Source of the DNA: DASSBG01 sp964583865 | GTDB taxonomy: Bacteria > Pseudomonadota > Gammaproteobacteria > Xanthomonadales > Rhodanobacteraceae | Assembly (NCBI GenBank): GCA_964583865.1 | Contig: CAZOXZ010000078.1 | Span: forward strand, 1 to 12,129 | Length of the DNA: 12,129 bases | Reading direction: 5' to 3' | In this document: positions 1-7,305 of the stretch, in pieces | Layout of the letters: each line of letters opens with the position of its first letter | How positions within the stretch are numbered: position 1 is the stretch's first letter | The notes under the pieces: generated by a model | The model's input: only the letters and a program-made list of their open reading frames with translations | Database searches by the model: none | What the model was told of the DNA's origin: nothing | Made by a program: the position numbers and the translations under genes

Positions 1-97
1 TGCTGCCGCACCCCTCGGGGCCTTGGCCTAGTGGACATTTCGTCCAAGCGAGCCGACAAGTTTACGACAACCTTTTGGCGTTGTCAACCGTTGCCGG

Positions 98-132
98 GAA
101 AGAAACCCGCACGGCGTGTTCCGTCGTGCGGG
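98..132 (-). terminator. Rho-independent terminator after the metallopeptidase gene
   Basis: An 11-bp inverted repeat (arms 106-116 and 122-132, one G-T pair, 5-base loop) is followed on the minus strand by TTTCTTTC. It lies about 80 bp past the TGA of the protease gene at 212-214, which is the right place and orientation to end that transcript. A weaker 6-bp hairpin (66-71 with 80-85) lies just beyond. I see no gene in the rest of 1-211. Confidence 0.75.
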
Positions 133-211
133 ACGCTCATTGTAACCCCGGTTTCGCGAATTGCAAGCCCCGGAACAGGATCTTCCGACTTTTTTCTCCG
201 GGCGTCCCGGA

Positions 212-3200
212 TCACTGCCCGGCCGGCAGTGAATACAGGCGCATGGGCGTGGAGTCGCGGTCAAAGCTGATATCGCCGTCGCCATCGATGCCCACCGAGA
301 TCCAGTTTTCCCCGGATGGTTGCTCGACATGCTCGGGATAGTTCAAGCCGACAGTCATGCTGCCGATCGGCTGGTGCCCCAGAGCGATCTCCGCACAGGT
401 GCGGCAATAGCCCTGCATCTGGTACAGCGGAATGGTGGCGCCCTGTTCATAGTGCACCTTGCCCGGCATGGCCCAGCGTGGCTGGTTGGCGGCGTCGTAG
501 TAGTACAGGATGGGGTTGATGTACTTGCTTCCGGCCTCGCGGGTCTCGACGACCGTCAGGCCCCAGCCGCTGTCGCTGCTGGCTGCACTCCACAGACCAT
601 TGACATCCTCGGTGGCGACAGGACGACCACCCCACCCGACCAGCGGCGAAATGCACCAGGTACCGCTTTCGCCACGCACGGTCCAGTGCATCACCGCCTT
701 CACATCGCCATCGTGGTCGCGGCATGCGGGAGAGCTGGCTGCGGCCGCGGTCAGGTCGATGGCGAGCCTGCCCACCGAGCCTTCGGGATAAGTTGCACCG
801 TGGGTGGATGGATCGTAGACGGGATAGCCCAGGTCCACCGGCCCGATCTTGCCATCCTTCAGCGTGCCGACGGCCATGTAGTACTCCGGCATGCCGCCGG
901 CGTCGTAAGTATAGAAAATCATGGTGTACTGGTTGCCGTCAGTGCCACGATCAGCCAACTCGATGGCAACGCCGTGACCGGTGTGATCCGGATCCGACCA
1001 GGCGCCGCGGATGGGCGCCCGATTGTCCGGGCCGCTGGTCCAGTTGACGTTGGACATCAGGTACTTCTGGTAAGCCGAGAAGTACGGACTGTTGTGCCGC
1101 ATGGTGGAGTTGAACGTGGCACGGTAAATGCCTCCCGACTCGTACGCGCCACCGGCAAAAAGGCCGACACCGATGGCATACGGTGTGGTTGGCTCGCCAG
1201 CAGACAAATCGTGACGCAGCCACGCCTGCCACGGCACCAGGTCCCGCTCCAGCATACGGGTCATCTCCGGCCCGCCGGTGCCGCCGGCGTACACGCCGCC
1301 GAACTCGTTGTACTCGTCGGGAAGTCCGCCGACCTTGTGCCCGAACTCATGGCCGGGCGTGTCGTCGTTGGGCGAACTGGCCAGCAAGCCGCCATTGGCG
1401 AGCACGAAGGAATTGGCGCGTCCCATGGGAATCGGCTGATTGAGGAACATGACGATAGTGTCATAGCTCGGCAAAACCGTCGCCGCAACCTGCATGGCGC
1501 GCGCGTAGTTCACCGACAAGGTACTCCGCACGGTCTCCATGGTGCCCTGAAACAGGCTGTCGCGTTGCACCAGGTAGTCGCCGCCGCCGTCCACGACACT
1601 GGTTCCCGCCTGATTCGAGTAGGTGAGGTAAGTCCAGGCGCGGAACGCATGGCGATGCTCTCGCCAGTAGTCGTGCGCCAGCAAGGCCCGCATGTAGTCC
1701 CTGGCATCCTGGAAGAAGATCTGCGCCTCGCCGATATTCAGGGCACCATCGCCGTTGACATCATCGAATGGCTCATTGTTGACGGTCGGATCAGTGCCCT
1801 GCTCCGGCGCAGCCGCCGTACCATAGGTCTGCAACGGCTCGCCGCCATCCCACACGCCGTTGTCGTTGTAATCGTAGTACACCACGCCATCCCAGACGCC
1901 ATTGCCATTGGTGTCCGTGAACGTCTCGTTGTTGGCAGTGTAACCATCGCCGAGGAACAGGATGTCGTACCTGTCCCCGTCCGGGTCACCGTACAGCAAT
2001 TGCAAGTGTCGATCGGTGACGTCCAGCGAATGAAATTCCAATGCATCATCCAGCACCACGTCGCGCTGCATGGAACCATCGACATGAACCAGCCTCTCCA
2101 CATGGCCCAGACGACTGCCATCCGCAGGCGCGCCAAAGCGATACACACAGCCGGCACAGGCCGGCAGGTCAAACGAGCCGTCCCCGCTGGTGTTGCGGTA
2201 GATGATCCAGGTCTGGGCCTGATCGTAGAACTTGATTTCGACACCCGGAAGCGGGGCACCATCTGCGTTTCGCACGACGCCGGTCCAGCGCGCAATGCCG
2301 TCGACGCCAGGCAACTCGACGGACACGATGCCATCATCGACGGCCTCGAAGGGCGCGCTGGTCCAGGTTCCGGCGCCAGGGGTGCGGATACGCAAACGCC
2401 AGGCCTTGCCTGCCGGCACATACAACGGCGCATTGAGTCTCAAGGCACCTTGGGTGCGGTCGTATTCGCCCCGAGCGTACGATACCGCTTTCACATCACC
2501 ATCGACTGACAGCAACTCGAAACGGCGCCCGGCGGGATATTCAGACGTGTTGTTCGAGGGCGTGCTCTGGACACGCATGACTGCCACATCGTCAGTGGCG
2601 ATCTGGAGCGTCAGTTCACTGGTATCCGACACCTGGAACGAGGTGGCGGCAAGGCCTTCGCCACAAAGGTAAGGCACATCCCGGTCATCGGCGCTGTAAC
2701 CGTACTCTCCAAAACATGCCTTGGCGACGTACTCACCCGCAGGCAACGAAAGTTCGGCCTCGCCGCTTCGTGACAAGTCGCTGGAAATGAGAAACTTGCC
2801 ATCCTGCCAAATCTCAAGACGGCCACCAACCATGGCATCTCCGGAAGGTGCCAGCACGTCGAACTCGACATCATGACGCACTGGCACCACCAGATTGGTT
2901 GTCAGCGGCGTGTCGCCCACGTTGACAACAACAGGCTGCGGCCAGATCTCGTCGCTTCGCCCCGCTTCAAGCACGGCTTTGGAATGAGTGTGAGCGAGGA
3001 TAGTGTAGTTGCCGCCATCATCGGCATAAGCCCGATCCACCGGGATACCGGAAGCCGTCAGGCTTCGGACTTCAATCCCGGGCACGGCAGCGCCATCCGT
3101 GCCGTCCAGAACCTCGCCGCTGATCTCGACGCCTGCCTCAAGGATGAAATCATGCGTTCGGTCCTTGCTCTGGGGTGGAAATGCGTCGGTGAGCTCGAAA

Positions 3201-4231
3201 TATCCCGCCGCGGACACCCGGAACACATAGGCGCGTGACGGATCCAACAGCGTCTCGTAACGGCCTTGGCCATCCACGTCGACGCTGTACTGCAAACCGG
3301 CATTTTGTGCCGTCACCCAGATGTCAGCATTGGAGACAGCGGAACCGTCATCACCCAGCACACGTCCACTCAGCTTGACGCCTTCGACGGCATGCAGATC
3401 CAGGGTCTGGTCGGATGTGAATGATCCCATCGGCTGCGGTGCAAACATCCAGCGCTCCGGCAGGCCTTGGAGATAAAACGTGACGACCTGCCCTGATGGC
3501 ACGGCCATGCTGTACATCCCGGTCCCATCCACTTCGGCCGGATACGGCCCCCACAGCGTGCAACCCATGCAATAAGCAGATAGTGAGTATCCGGTTGCCG
3601 GTTGATCCCCGAGCATCACATGGCCACCCAGAAGCACACCGCGCGTCAGCGTGTACTGGCGTGTTTCGGTGCCCTCAACGCCGTCATCCTCCAGGCGAAA
3701 GGGCAACCACGGCGGCGGCGGGGCCGCGGATAGTTGCAGATCATGCCCCGCCTGGACCGTGGCCTCGAAGTAACCTTCGGCGTCGACAGTCCAGCTCTGG
3801 TAACTTGATCCATCGTGAATGTCCACCTTGAACGGCTCACCGACTGGCGTGCCATCCGGCGTCAAAAAACGCCCCTTCAACGTAGCCGTTTCGGTGATCG
3901 CAGCCGGCTGGCCCGCCACGTTACCCACAGACAAGGGCACATGGCTTCCCGCGGGCCGAACCTTGCTGTCCATCAAGCCACTGAAAGCAGGCGTCTGCCG
4001 GGATGGTCGTTGCATCAGCGGCAGACACGGCCGGCCGGTGGCCTCCAGCTCCGGAATATAACGCTTGCCTTGCGCCGCACAGTCCATGGGCCGCACCTGG
4101 TGCTTGCCATGTTGTTTTTGCGCCATGGTTCGTTGGCGCGCCAGATAGCTCTCAACCTGCTTCGGCGTAAGCTGGCCCGGCTTGGCCTTGCCTGTCTTGC
4201 CCTGCGGCACACTCGCCGCCGAGCGGCTCAA
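212..4231 (-). CDS. M64-type zinc metallopeptidase, large secreted multidomain protein; body of an amber-interrupted gene
   Basis: Open frame of 1339 codons that begins with TTG directly after a TAG. Numbering from that TTG: residues about 118-450 and 649-700 contain repeated carboxypeptidase-regulatory-like beta-sandwich motifs (G-x-V-x-x-x-D-G-x-x-x-x-G type). Residues about 755-1065 form the peptidase: an ILFLGDGYT start typical of M64, and the zinc motif HEFGH at 961-965 followed by LPDEY (970-974). Two canonical 12-residue EF-hand-like loops (787-798, 824-835) and a shorter one (773-782) interrupt this domain near its start. Two copies of a G-x-W...G-x-G...Y-Y-x-D-A module (1075-1120, 1211-1260) end the protein. 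The frame has no signal peptide of its own; one is encoded in frame upstream (4232-4660). The family cleaves extracellular protein; the substrate here is unknown. Start at TTG is doubtful: no convincing ribosome binding site precedes it, and the next in-frame ATG is codon 36. I infer that this is one gene with the upstream ORF. Confidence 0.8.
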   Translation of the reverse strand: MSRSAASVPQGKTGKAKPGQLTPKQVESYLARQRTMAQKQHGKHQVRPMDCAAQGKRYIPELEATGRPCLPLMQRPSRQTPAFSGLMDSKVRPAGSHVPLSVGNVAGQPAAITETATLKGRFLTPDGTPVGEPFKVDIHDGSSYQSWTVDAEGYFEATVQAGHDLQLSAAPPPPWLPFRLEDDGVEGTETRQYTLTRGVLLGGHVMLGDQPATGYSLSAYCMGCTLWGPYPAEVDGTGMYSMAVPSGQVVTFYLQGLPERWMFAPQPMGSFTSDQTLDLHAVEGVKLSGRVLGDDGSAVSNADIWVTAQNAGLQYSVDVDGQGRYETLLDPSRAYVFRVSAAGYFELTDAFPPQSKDRTHDFILEAGVEISGEVLDGTDGAAVPGIEVRSLTASGIPVDRAYADDGGNYTILAHTHSKAVLEAGRSDEIWPQPVVVNVGDTPLTTNLVVPVRHDVEFDVLAPSGDAMVGGRLEIWQDGKFLISSDLSRSGEAELSLPAGEYVAKACFGEYGYSADDRDVPYLCGEGLAATSFQVSDTSELTLQIATDDVAVMRVQSTPSNNTSEYPAGRRFELLSVDGDVKAVSYARGEYDRTQGALRLNAPLYVPAGKAWRLRIRTPGAGTWTSAPFEAVDDGIVSVELPGVDGIARWTGVVRNADGAPLPGVEIKFYDQAQTWIIYRNTSGDGSFDLPACAGCVYRFGAPADGSRLGHVERLVHVDGSMQRDVVLDDALEFHSLDVTDRHLQLLYGDPDGDRYDILFLGDGYTANNETFTDTNGNGVWDGVVYYDYNDNGVWDGGEPLQTYGTAAAPEQGTDPTVNNEPFDDVNGDGALNIGEAQIFFQDARDYMRALLAHDYWREHRHAFRAWTYLTYSNQAGTSVVDGGGDYLVQRDSLFQGTMETVRSTLSVNYARAMQVAATVLPSYDTIVMFLNQPIPMGRANSFVLANGGLLASSPNDDTPGHEFGHKVGGLPDEYNEFGGVYAGGTGGPEMTRMLERDLVPWQAWLRHDLSAGEPTTPYAIGVGLFAGGAYESGGIYRATFNSTMRHNSPYFSAYQKYLMSNVNWTSGPDNRAPIRGAWSDPDHTGHGVAIELADRGTDGNQYTMIFYTYDAGGMPEYYMAVGTLKDGKIGPVDLGYPVYDPSTHGATYPEGSVGRLAIDLTAAAASSPACRDHDGDVKAVMHWTVRGESGTWCISPLVGWGGRPVATEDVNGLWSAASSDSGWGLTVVETREAGSKYINPILYYYDAANQPRWAMPGKVHYEQGATIPLYQMQGYCRTCAEIALGHQPIGSMTVGLNYPEHVEQPSGENWISVGIDGDGDISFDRDSTPMRLYSLPAGQ

Positions 4232-4234
4232 CTA
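4232..4234 (-). other. In-frame TAG splitting the metallopeptidase gene
   Basis: Read on the minus strand, TAG separates E-F-N-A from L-S-R-S with no change of frame. The frame is open for 142 codons before it and 1339 codons after it. A CAG (Gln) to TAG transition would explain it with one base change. A recent nonsense mutation, a sequencing error, or true amber readthrough all fit; the sequence alone cannot separate them. Confidence 0.85.
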
Positions 4235-4660
4235 GGCGTTGAACTCCGCGTGCTCCTGCTTCGCCTGGCGCATGAAACCGGCATCAATGTACTGGCTGAA
4301 ACGGATCCTGCCCTGATCATCTCGCACCAAAAGCAACGCCTCGCTTGCTGGCCCCGGCACACGGAATGAAAGCACCAATGCCTGATTGGCCGGCATGCCG
4401 ATACCGACGCGCTCGGGCGACGGGATGGTGGTGGACCAGCCAACGTCATCCGCCACCCCGACCAGCTCCACACGCCACGCCGTGGGCCCGGCAAAGGGCT
4501 TGCTGGCCGACATCACCGGCATCCAGGTGGCACGATCCAGGGTCACCGTGCCTTGACTGACCTTCAAGGAAATCAGGTAACCGTGCGAAGGTGCTGCCGC
4601 CGCCAGCAGTGGCAGACACATCATCAACAAAAGCCAAAAGGCCGATTTCATCCGTATCAT
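4232..4660 (-). CDS. Secreted N-terminal segment of the interrupted metallopeptidase (142 aa)
   Basis: The ATG at 4660 is chosen because GGGGGTGA lies just upstream with normal spacing and because it places a classic signal peptide at the N-terminus: a charged start (MIRMK), a hydrophobic core (AFWLLLMMCLPLL) and an AAAA-P cleavage region near residue 23. An in-frame ATG at 4651 would also serve. The remainder is a small beta-rich segment without a family I recognise. It ends at the TAG, in the same frame as the 1339-codon protease body. Nothing suggests a separate function; it most likely supplies the export signal and first domain of the protease. As it stands, it would give a short exported peptide. 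The 105-bp gap to the rubredoxin gene is compatible with co-transcription; I see no clear promoter in it. Confidence 0.7.
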   Translation of the reverse strand: MIRMKSAFWLLLMMCLPLLAAAAPSHGYLISLKVSQGTVTLDRATWMPVMSASKPFAGPTAWRVELVGVADDVGWSTTIPSPERVGIGMPANQALVLSFRVPGPASEALLLVRDDQGRIRFSQYIDAGFMRQAKQEHAEFNA

Positions 4661-4765
4661 TGCTTTCACCCCCGAATTTCCCGCATGCCCGTGCCATGGT
4701 CCGCAGCGCATCGCCTGCATGCTTGATTGCCAGAACATTCACTCCCCGGCGGCCGTTGCGTCTCT

Positions 4766-4933
4766 TCAGCCTTCCTCCAGCAGCTCGAAATCCTCTTTCA
4801 GCGCGCCACAATCGGGGCAGGTCCAGGTGTCGGGCAGGTCCTCCCAACGCGTCCCCGGCGCGATACCTTCTTCTGGAAGACCTTCGGCTTCATCGTAAAT
4901 GTACCCGCAGGCAACGCACATGTACTTTCTCAT
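4766..4933 (-). CDS. rubA: Rubredoxin (55 aa)
   Basis: This is a complete small rubredoxin. It is a cytoplasmic one-electron carrier holding one iron atom on four cysteines. The two ligand pairs are C6-V-A-C9-G and C39-P-D-C42-G. The family's conserved GYIYDEAEG (10-18), PGT (26-28) and W-x-C-P (37-40) are all present. At 55 residues it has the normal single-domain length. The ATG at 4933 follows a purine-rich GAGAGGG. Its partner reductase is not in the window, so the pathway (alkane hydroxylation or oxidative-stress electron transfer in known cases) cannot be told. It is divergent from phoB with 157 bp between starts and lies upstream of the protease gene on the same strand. The identification is firm; the symbol is the generic family one. 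Confidence 0.95.
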   Translation of the reverse strand: MRKYMCVACGYIYDEAEGLPEEGIAPGTRWEDLPDTWTCPDCGALKEDFELLEEG

Positions 4934-4995
4934 GGACCCTCTCGCTGGTTCCGCGTGTCGTCACAGAAGCGACACTTGACATTCTCGAAGCCCCG

Positions 4996-5024
4996 ATTCT
5001 GCCAGTGTCACATACTGAGGCCAA
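4996..5024 (-). promoter_or_regulatory. Candidate sigma-70 promoter for the rubredoxin gene
   Basis: On the minus strand TTGGCC (5024-5019) and CAGAAT (5001-4996) are 17 bp apart, each matching consensus at four of six positions. They lie about 60 bp upstream of the rubredoxin start and adjacent to the phoB Pho box. The match is modest and could be chance. Confidence 0.3.
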
Positions 5025-5030
5025 GTGTGC

Positions 5031-5064
5031 ATGTCATCGTCCTGTAACATGGCTGCGCTGCAAT
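5031..5064 (+). promoter_or_regulatory. Pho box and -10 of the phoBR promoter
   Basis: ATGTCAT (5031-5037), a 4-bp spacer, then CTGTAAC (5042-5048) reproduces the PhoB-binding layout of two 7-bp direct repeats at 11-bp period. TGCAAT (5059-5064, four of six to the -10 consensus) follows after 10 bp, where PhoB-dependent promoters have it, since the box replaces the -35. Transcription would start near 5071, about 20 bases before phoB. This predicts autoregulation of phoBR. Confidence 0.7.
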
Positions 5065-5090
5065 ACCGACCGGATCACCCGGAAACCATC

Positions 5091-5780
5091 ATGCAGAAGC
5101 GCATCCTCATTGTCGAAGACGAAGCCTCCATCCGCGAGATGGTGGCCTTTGCGCTGCGCCGTGCCGACATGTTGCCCATGCACGCCGAAGATGCACACGC
5201 CGCCCAACTGGCCATTTCCGAGCAAGTCCCCGACCTCATCCTGCTGGACTGGATGCTGCCCGGCATGAGCGGCCTGGAACTGGCCCGCCGCCTGACGCGC
5301 GAGGACATGACCCGCGACGTGCCCATCATCATGCTGACGGCACGCGGCGAGGAAATGGATCGCGTGGCAGGACTGGAGGCCGGCGTTGACGACTACGTCG
5401 TCAAGCCCTTTTCCACGCGCGAGCTGATTGCTCGCATCAAGGCTGTTCTGCGTCGCAGTACCGGTGATGACGGCAGCGGTACCCTGGAAGCCGCGGGCCT
5501 GAAGATCGACAGCGCAGCCCACCGCGTGTTCGTCGGCGGTGACGACATCCAGCTCGGCCCCACTGAATACCGCCTGCTACACTTCTTCATGACCCACCCG
5601 GAGCGCGTGTACTCGCGAGCACAATTGCTGGATCAAGTCTGGGGTGGCAGCGTCTACGTCGAGGAACGAACGGTTGACGTGCATATCCGGCGCCTGCGCA
5701 AAGCCCTGGAACCCTCCGACCACGCCGGCCTGGTGCAGACTGTACGTGGTGCCGGCTACCGCTTCTCGACCCGGTCATGA
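5091..5780 (+). CDS. phoB: Phosphate regulon response regulator PhoB
   Basis: This is a 229-residue OmpR/PhoB-family DNA-binding regulator; E. coli PhoB has the same length. The receiver domain (about 1-120) has the acidic pair E9-D10, phosphorylation site D53 in LLDWMLPG, T83 and K105 in DYVVKPFS. The winged-helix domain (about 130-229) contains GPTEYRLLHFF and the recognition segment ERTVDVHIRRLRK. Once phosphorylated by PhoR it binds Pho boxes and activates low-phosphate genes, here phoBR itself and pst. I chose the ATG giving MQKRILIVEDE because it yields the family's normal start and lies downstream of the Pho box; an earlier in-frame start at 5025 would put the box inside the coding sequence. 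The gene overlaps phoR by four bases. Confidence 0.96.
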   Translation: MQKRILIVEDEASIREMVAFALRRADMLPMHAEDAHAAQLAISEQVPDLILLDWMLPGMSGLELARRLTREDMTRDVPIIMLTARGEEMDRVAGLEAGVDDYVVKPFSTRELIARIKAVLRRSTGDDGSGTLEAAGLKIDSAAHRVFVGGDDIQLGPTEYRLLHFFMTHPERVYSRAQLLDQVWGGSVYVEERTVDVHIRRLRKALEPSDHAGLVQTVRGAGYRFSTRS

Positions 5781-6832
5781 ACCGCCACACGCGCGAACAA
5801 GGCCTGCTCAGCCAGATCCGCGAACTGCGCAACACCGTGGATGCACTGCCGGACGCCGTGGTGCTGCTGGACAGCGACCAACGCATCCTCTGGGCCAACC
5901 CGGCAGCCGGCACCTTGCTCGGCATCCACAAACGCCGTGATCGTGGCCGCAGGCTGGATGAGATTGCCATCGGTGCGAGCCTCGGCAAGTGGCTGGACAG
6001 CAAACAGCACGAGACAAGTTTTGATTTTGTCGCCTCATCCGATCCGGAGCGTCACCTCAGCGTGACCCTGTTGCCGGTCGGTGCCAACCGTCACTGCCTG
6101 CTGGCCCGTGACACCAGCCGCCTCAGCCGACTGGAACAGGTGCGACGGGACTTCATCGCCAACGTCTCGCACGAACTGCGCACGCCATTGACCGTCATCC
6201 ATGGCTATCTGGAGCTGTTCGACCCAGCCGACATACCCGAGCTGGCGCCGGCCTTGCGCGAAATGCGCGCGCAATCACAACGCATGCGCCAGATTGTCGA
6301 GGATCTGCTGACCCTGTCACGCCTGGAAACCCAACATGAGCCGGATGACGAGCATGTCGCCATGGCTGACATGCTGGCTTCGCTGCACAAGGAGGCCCGG
6401 GCGCTAAGCCAGGGCAAACACCGCATTGAAGTGCACGACAACGCCGATCTGGACCTGGTCGGTTCGCACCGAGACCTGCATAGCGCCTTTTCCAATCTCG
6501 TCAGCAATGCCGTGCGTTACACCCCCGAGGGCGGCCGTATCGATATTTGCTGGAAGGCCGTGCCCGAAGGCGCCCGTTTCGAGGTGCTCGACACCGGCCA
6601 CGGCATCCCCTCCGAGCATCTGGGACGCCTCAGCGAGCGTTTTTACCGCGTGTCCTCCAGCCGCTCGCGTGACAAGGGCGGCACGGGACTCGGCCTGTCC
6701 ATCGTCAAACATGTGCTGAACCTGCACCAGGCGCGGCTGATCATCGAAAGCGAACACGGCGAGGGCTCCATGTTCGCCTGCGCCTTCGACAGCGCCCGAA
6801 TCCGACCACGCAGCCGGGCGATGGAGGACTGA
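5777..6832 (+). CDS. phoR: Phosphate regulon sensor histidine kinase PhoR, lacking membrane segments
   Basis: This is a 351-residue kinase starting in an ATGA overlap with phoB, so translation is coupled. Order of domains: a short N-terminal helix; PAS-like region about 20-110 (DALPDAVVLLDSDQRILWANPA start); HisKA with H132 in NVSHELRTPL; HATPase with N box N240/N244, G1 box DTGHGI (272-277) and G2 box GGTGLGLS (301-308). It phosphorylates and dephosphorylates PhoB. The family is usually about 430 residues, with one or two N-terminal membrane helices and a charged linker before the PAS domain. These are absent here, and no in-frame extension is likely because phoB occupies the upstream DNA. 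The kinase would be cytosolic, so contact with Pst/PhoU could not rely on its own membrane anchor. All catalytic motifs are intact, so I read it as functional. Confidence 0.93.
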   Translation: MNRHTREQGLLSQIRELRNTVDALPDAVVLLDSDQRILWANPAAGTLLGIHKRRDRGRRLDEIAIGASLGKWLDSKQHETSFDFVASSDPERHLSVTLLPVGANRHCLLARDTSRLSRLEQVRRDFIANVSHELRTPLTVIHGYLELFDPADIPELAPALREMRAQSQRMRQIVEDLLTLSRLETQHEPDDEHVAMADMLASLHKEARALSQGKHRIEVHDNADLDLVGSHRDLHSAFSNLVSNAVRYTPEGGRIDICWKAVPEGARFEVLDTGHGIPSEHLGRLSERFYRVSSSRSRDKGGTGLGLSIVKHVLNLHQARLIIESEHGEGSMFACAFDSARIRPRSRAMED

Positions 6833-6855
6833 GAGCTTGCGAGTTTTTCAAGCTC
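6833..6855 (+). other. Hairpin immediately after phoR
   Basis: GAGCTTG (6833-6839) and CAAGCTC (6849-6855) form a perfect 7-bp stem with a 9-base loop, beginning one base past the phoR stop. No T-run follows, so it is not a standard terminator. It could protect the 3' end of the phoBR transcript or be incidental. Confidence 0.4.
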
Positions 6856-6898
6856 GAAGTCGATCATGTGACCATTTCGAGGTGCACGCCCAGTCCTT

Positions 6899-7002
6899 GT
6901 CATTCTGCGCGGAGCGAAGCGGAGTCGCAGAATCTTTGCGCCGCGGCACCATGATGGAGTTCCTGCGGTTCCGCTCGCTGCGCTCGCTCCACGCAGGATG
7001 AC
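6899..7002 (+). repeat. Two-hairpin inverted-repeat element, copy A (full length, 104 bp)
   Basis: The element begins GTCATTCTGCG and ends CGCAGGATGAC; these ends are imperfect inverted repeats of each other. The left half folds on ATTCTGCG/CGCAGAAT and the right half on TCCTGCG/CGCAGGA, with about 25 bp between. By my count it differs from copy E (8247-8350) at five of 104 positions. The plan resembles a BIME/REP pair or a MITE without coding capacity. No transposase is present in the window. Confidence 0.8.
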
Positions 7003-7030
7003 GGAAGGCGTGAGACGTCGCCGGGCTTGG

Positions 7031-7109
7031 CGCAGGATGACGGCCCTTGCCTGTCATTCTGCGCGGAGGGCGCCAGCCCGGAGTCGCAGAATCCACTGGC
7101 CATGCCACG
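7031..7109 (+). repeat. Inverted-repeat element, copy B (right end followed by left end)
   Basis: A short right end (CGCAGGATGAC, 7031-7041) is followed after 11 bp by a left end (GTCATTCTGCGCGG from 7053, closing GTCGCAGAATC at 7093). The left half contains an extra GGGC/GCCC inner stem. The following CCACTGGCCATGCC also follows the left end at 8157, so these two are copies of the same composite unit. The left arm is intact enough to fold. Confidence 0.7.
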
Positions 7110-7238
7110 CGCCACGCACACTAATGCTGGTACGAACCTGCGCGAGGTGGAAGGAGGGCTCTGACCCCTGTTTTTGTCATCTCGGCACAAAACGAGCCGA
7201 CCCCGATCATTGAGCACGCCTATTCAACTGGCGGACAT
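7110..7238. other. Non-coding stretch between repeat copy B and the antitoxin operator
   Basis: I see no gene here. It holds GGGCTCTGACCCC (7156-7168) and GAGCCGACCCC (7194-7204), separated by a small hairpin TTTTGT (7172-7177)/ACAAAA (7187-7192). Such GACCCC-ending motifs recur in many gammaproteobacterial genomes near small transposases, by recollection only. It may be the remnant of another repeat. Confidence 0.35.
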
Positions 7239-7254
7239 GTATCACGCGTGATAC
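7239..7254. promoter_or_regulatory. Perfect 16-bp palindrome, likely toxin-antitoxin operator
   Basis: GTATCACG followed directly by CGTGATAC is a perfect palindrome without spacer, 51 bp upstream of the antitoxin ATG. Phd/YefM-type antitoxins repress their own operons by binding palindromes at the promoter, so this is the natural operator candidate. No convincing -35/-10 pair was found around it. Confidence 0.6.
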
Positions 7255-7305
7255 TTTGCCTGTATCCGGCATTTCGGGTTTGGTAGCAAGGCAGTTGAGA
7301 GCGAC

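Noticed and set aside
320..2509. 729-codon open frame on the plus strand, antisense to the metallopeptidase gene
   Set aside because: It is a shadow of the high-GC codon pattern of the minus-strand gene. The protein is low-complexity, rich in Val, Ala, Arg and His, with no recognisable domain, and the minus strand carries clear M64 motifs.
5025..5090. Upstream in-frame start for phoB adding 22 residues
   Set aside because: The extension would encode the Pho box and add residues not seen in the family; ATG 5091 gives the standard N-terminus and length.
6844..6848. Rho-independent terminator after phoR
   Set aside because: The T-run lies in the hairpin loop rather than after the stem, so it is recorded only as a hairpin.
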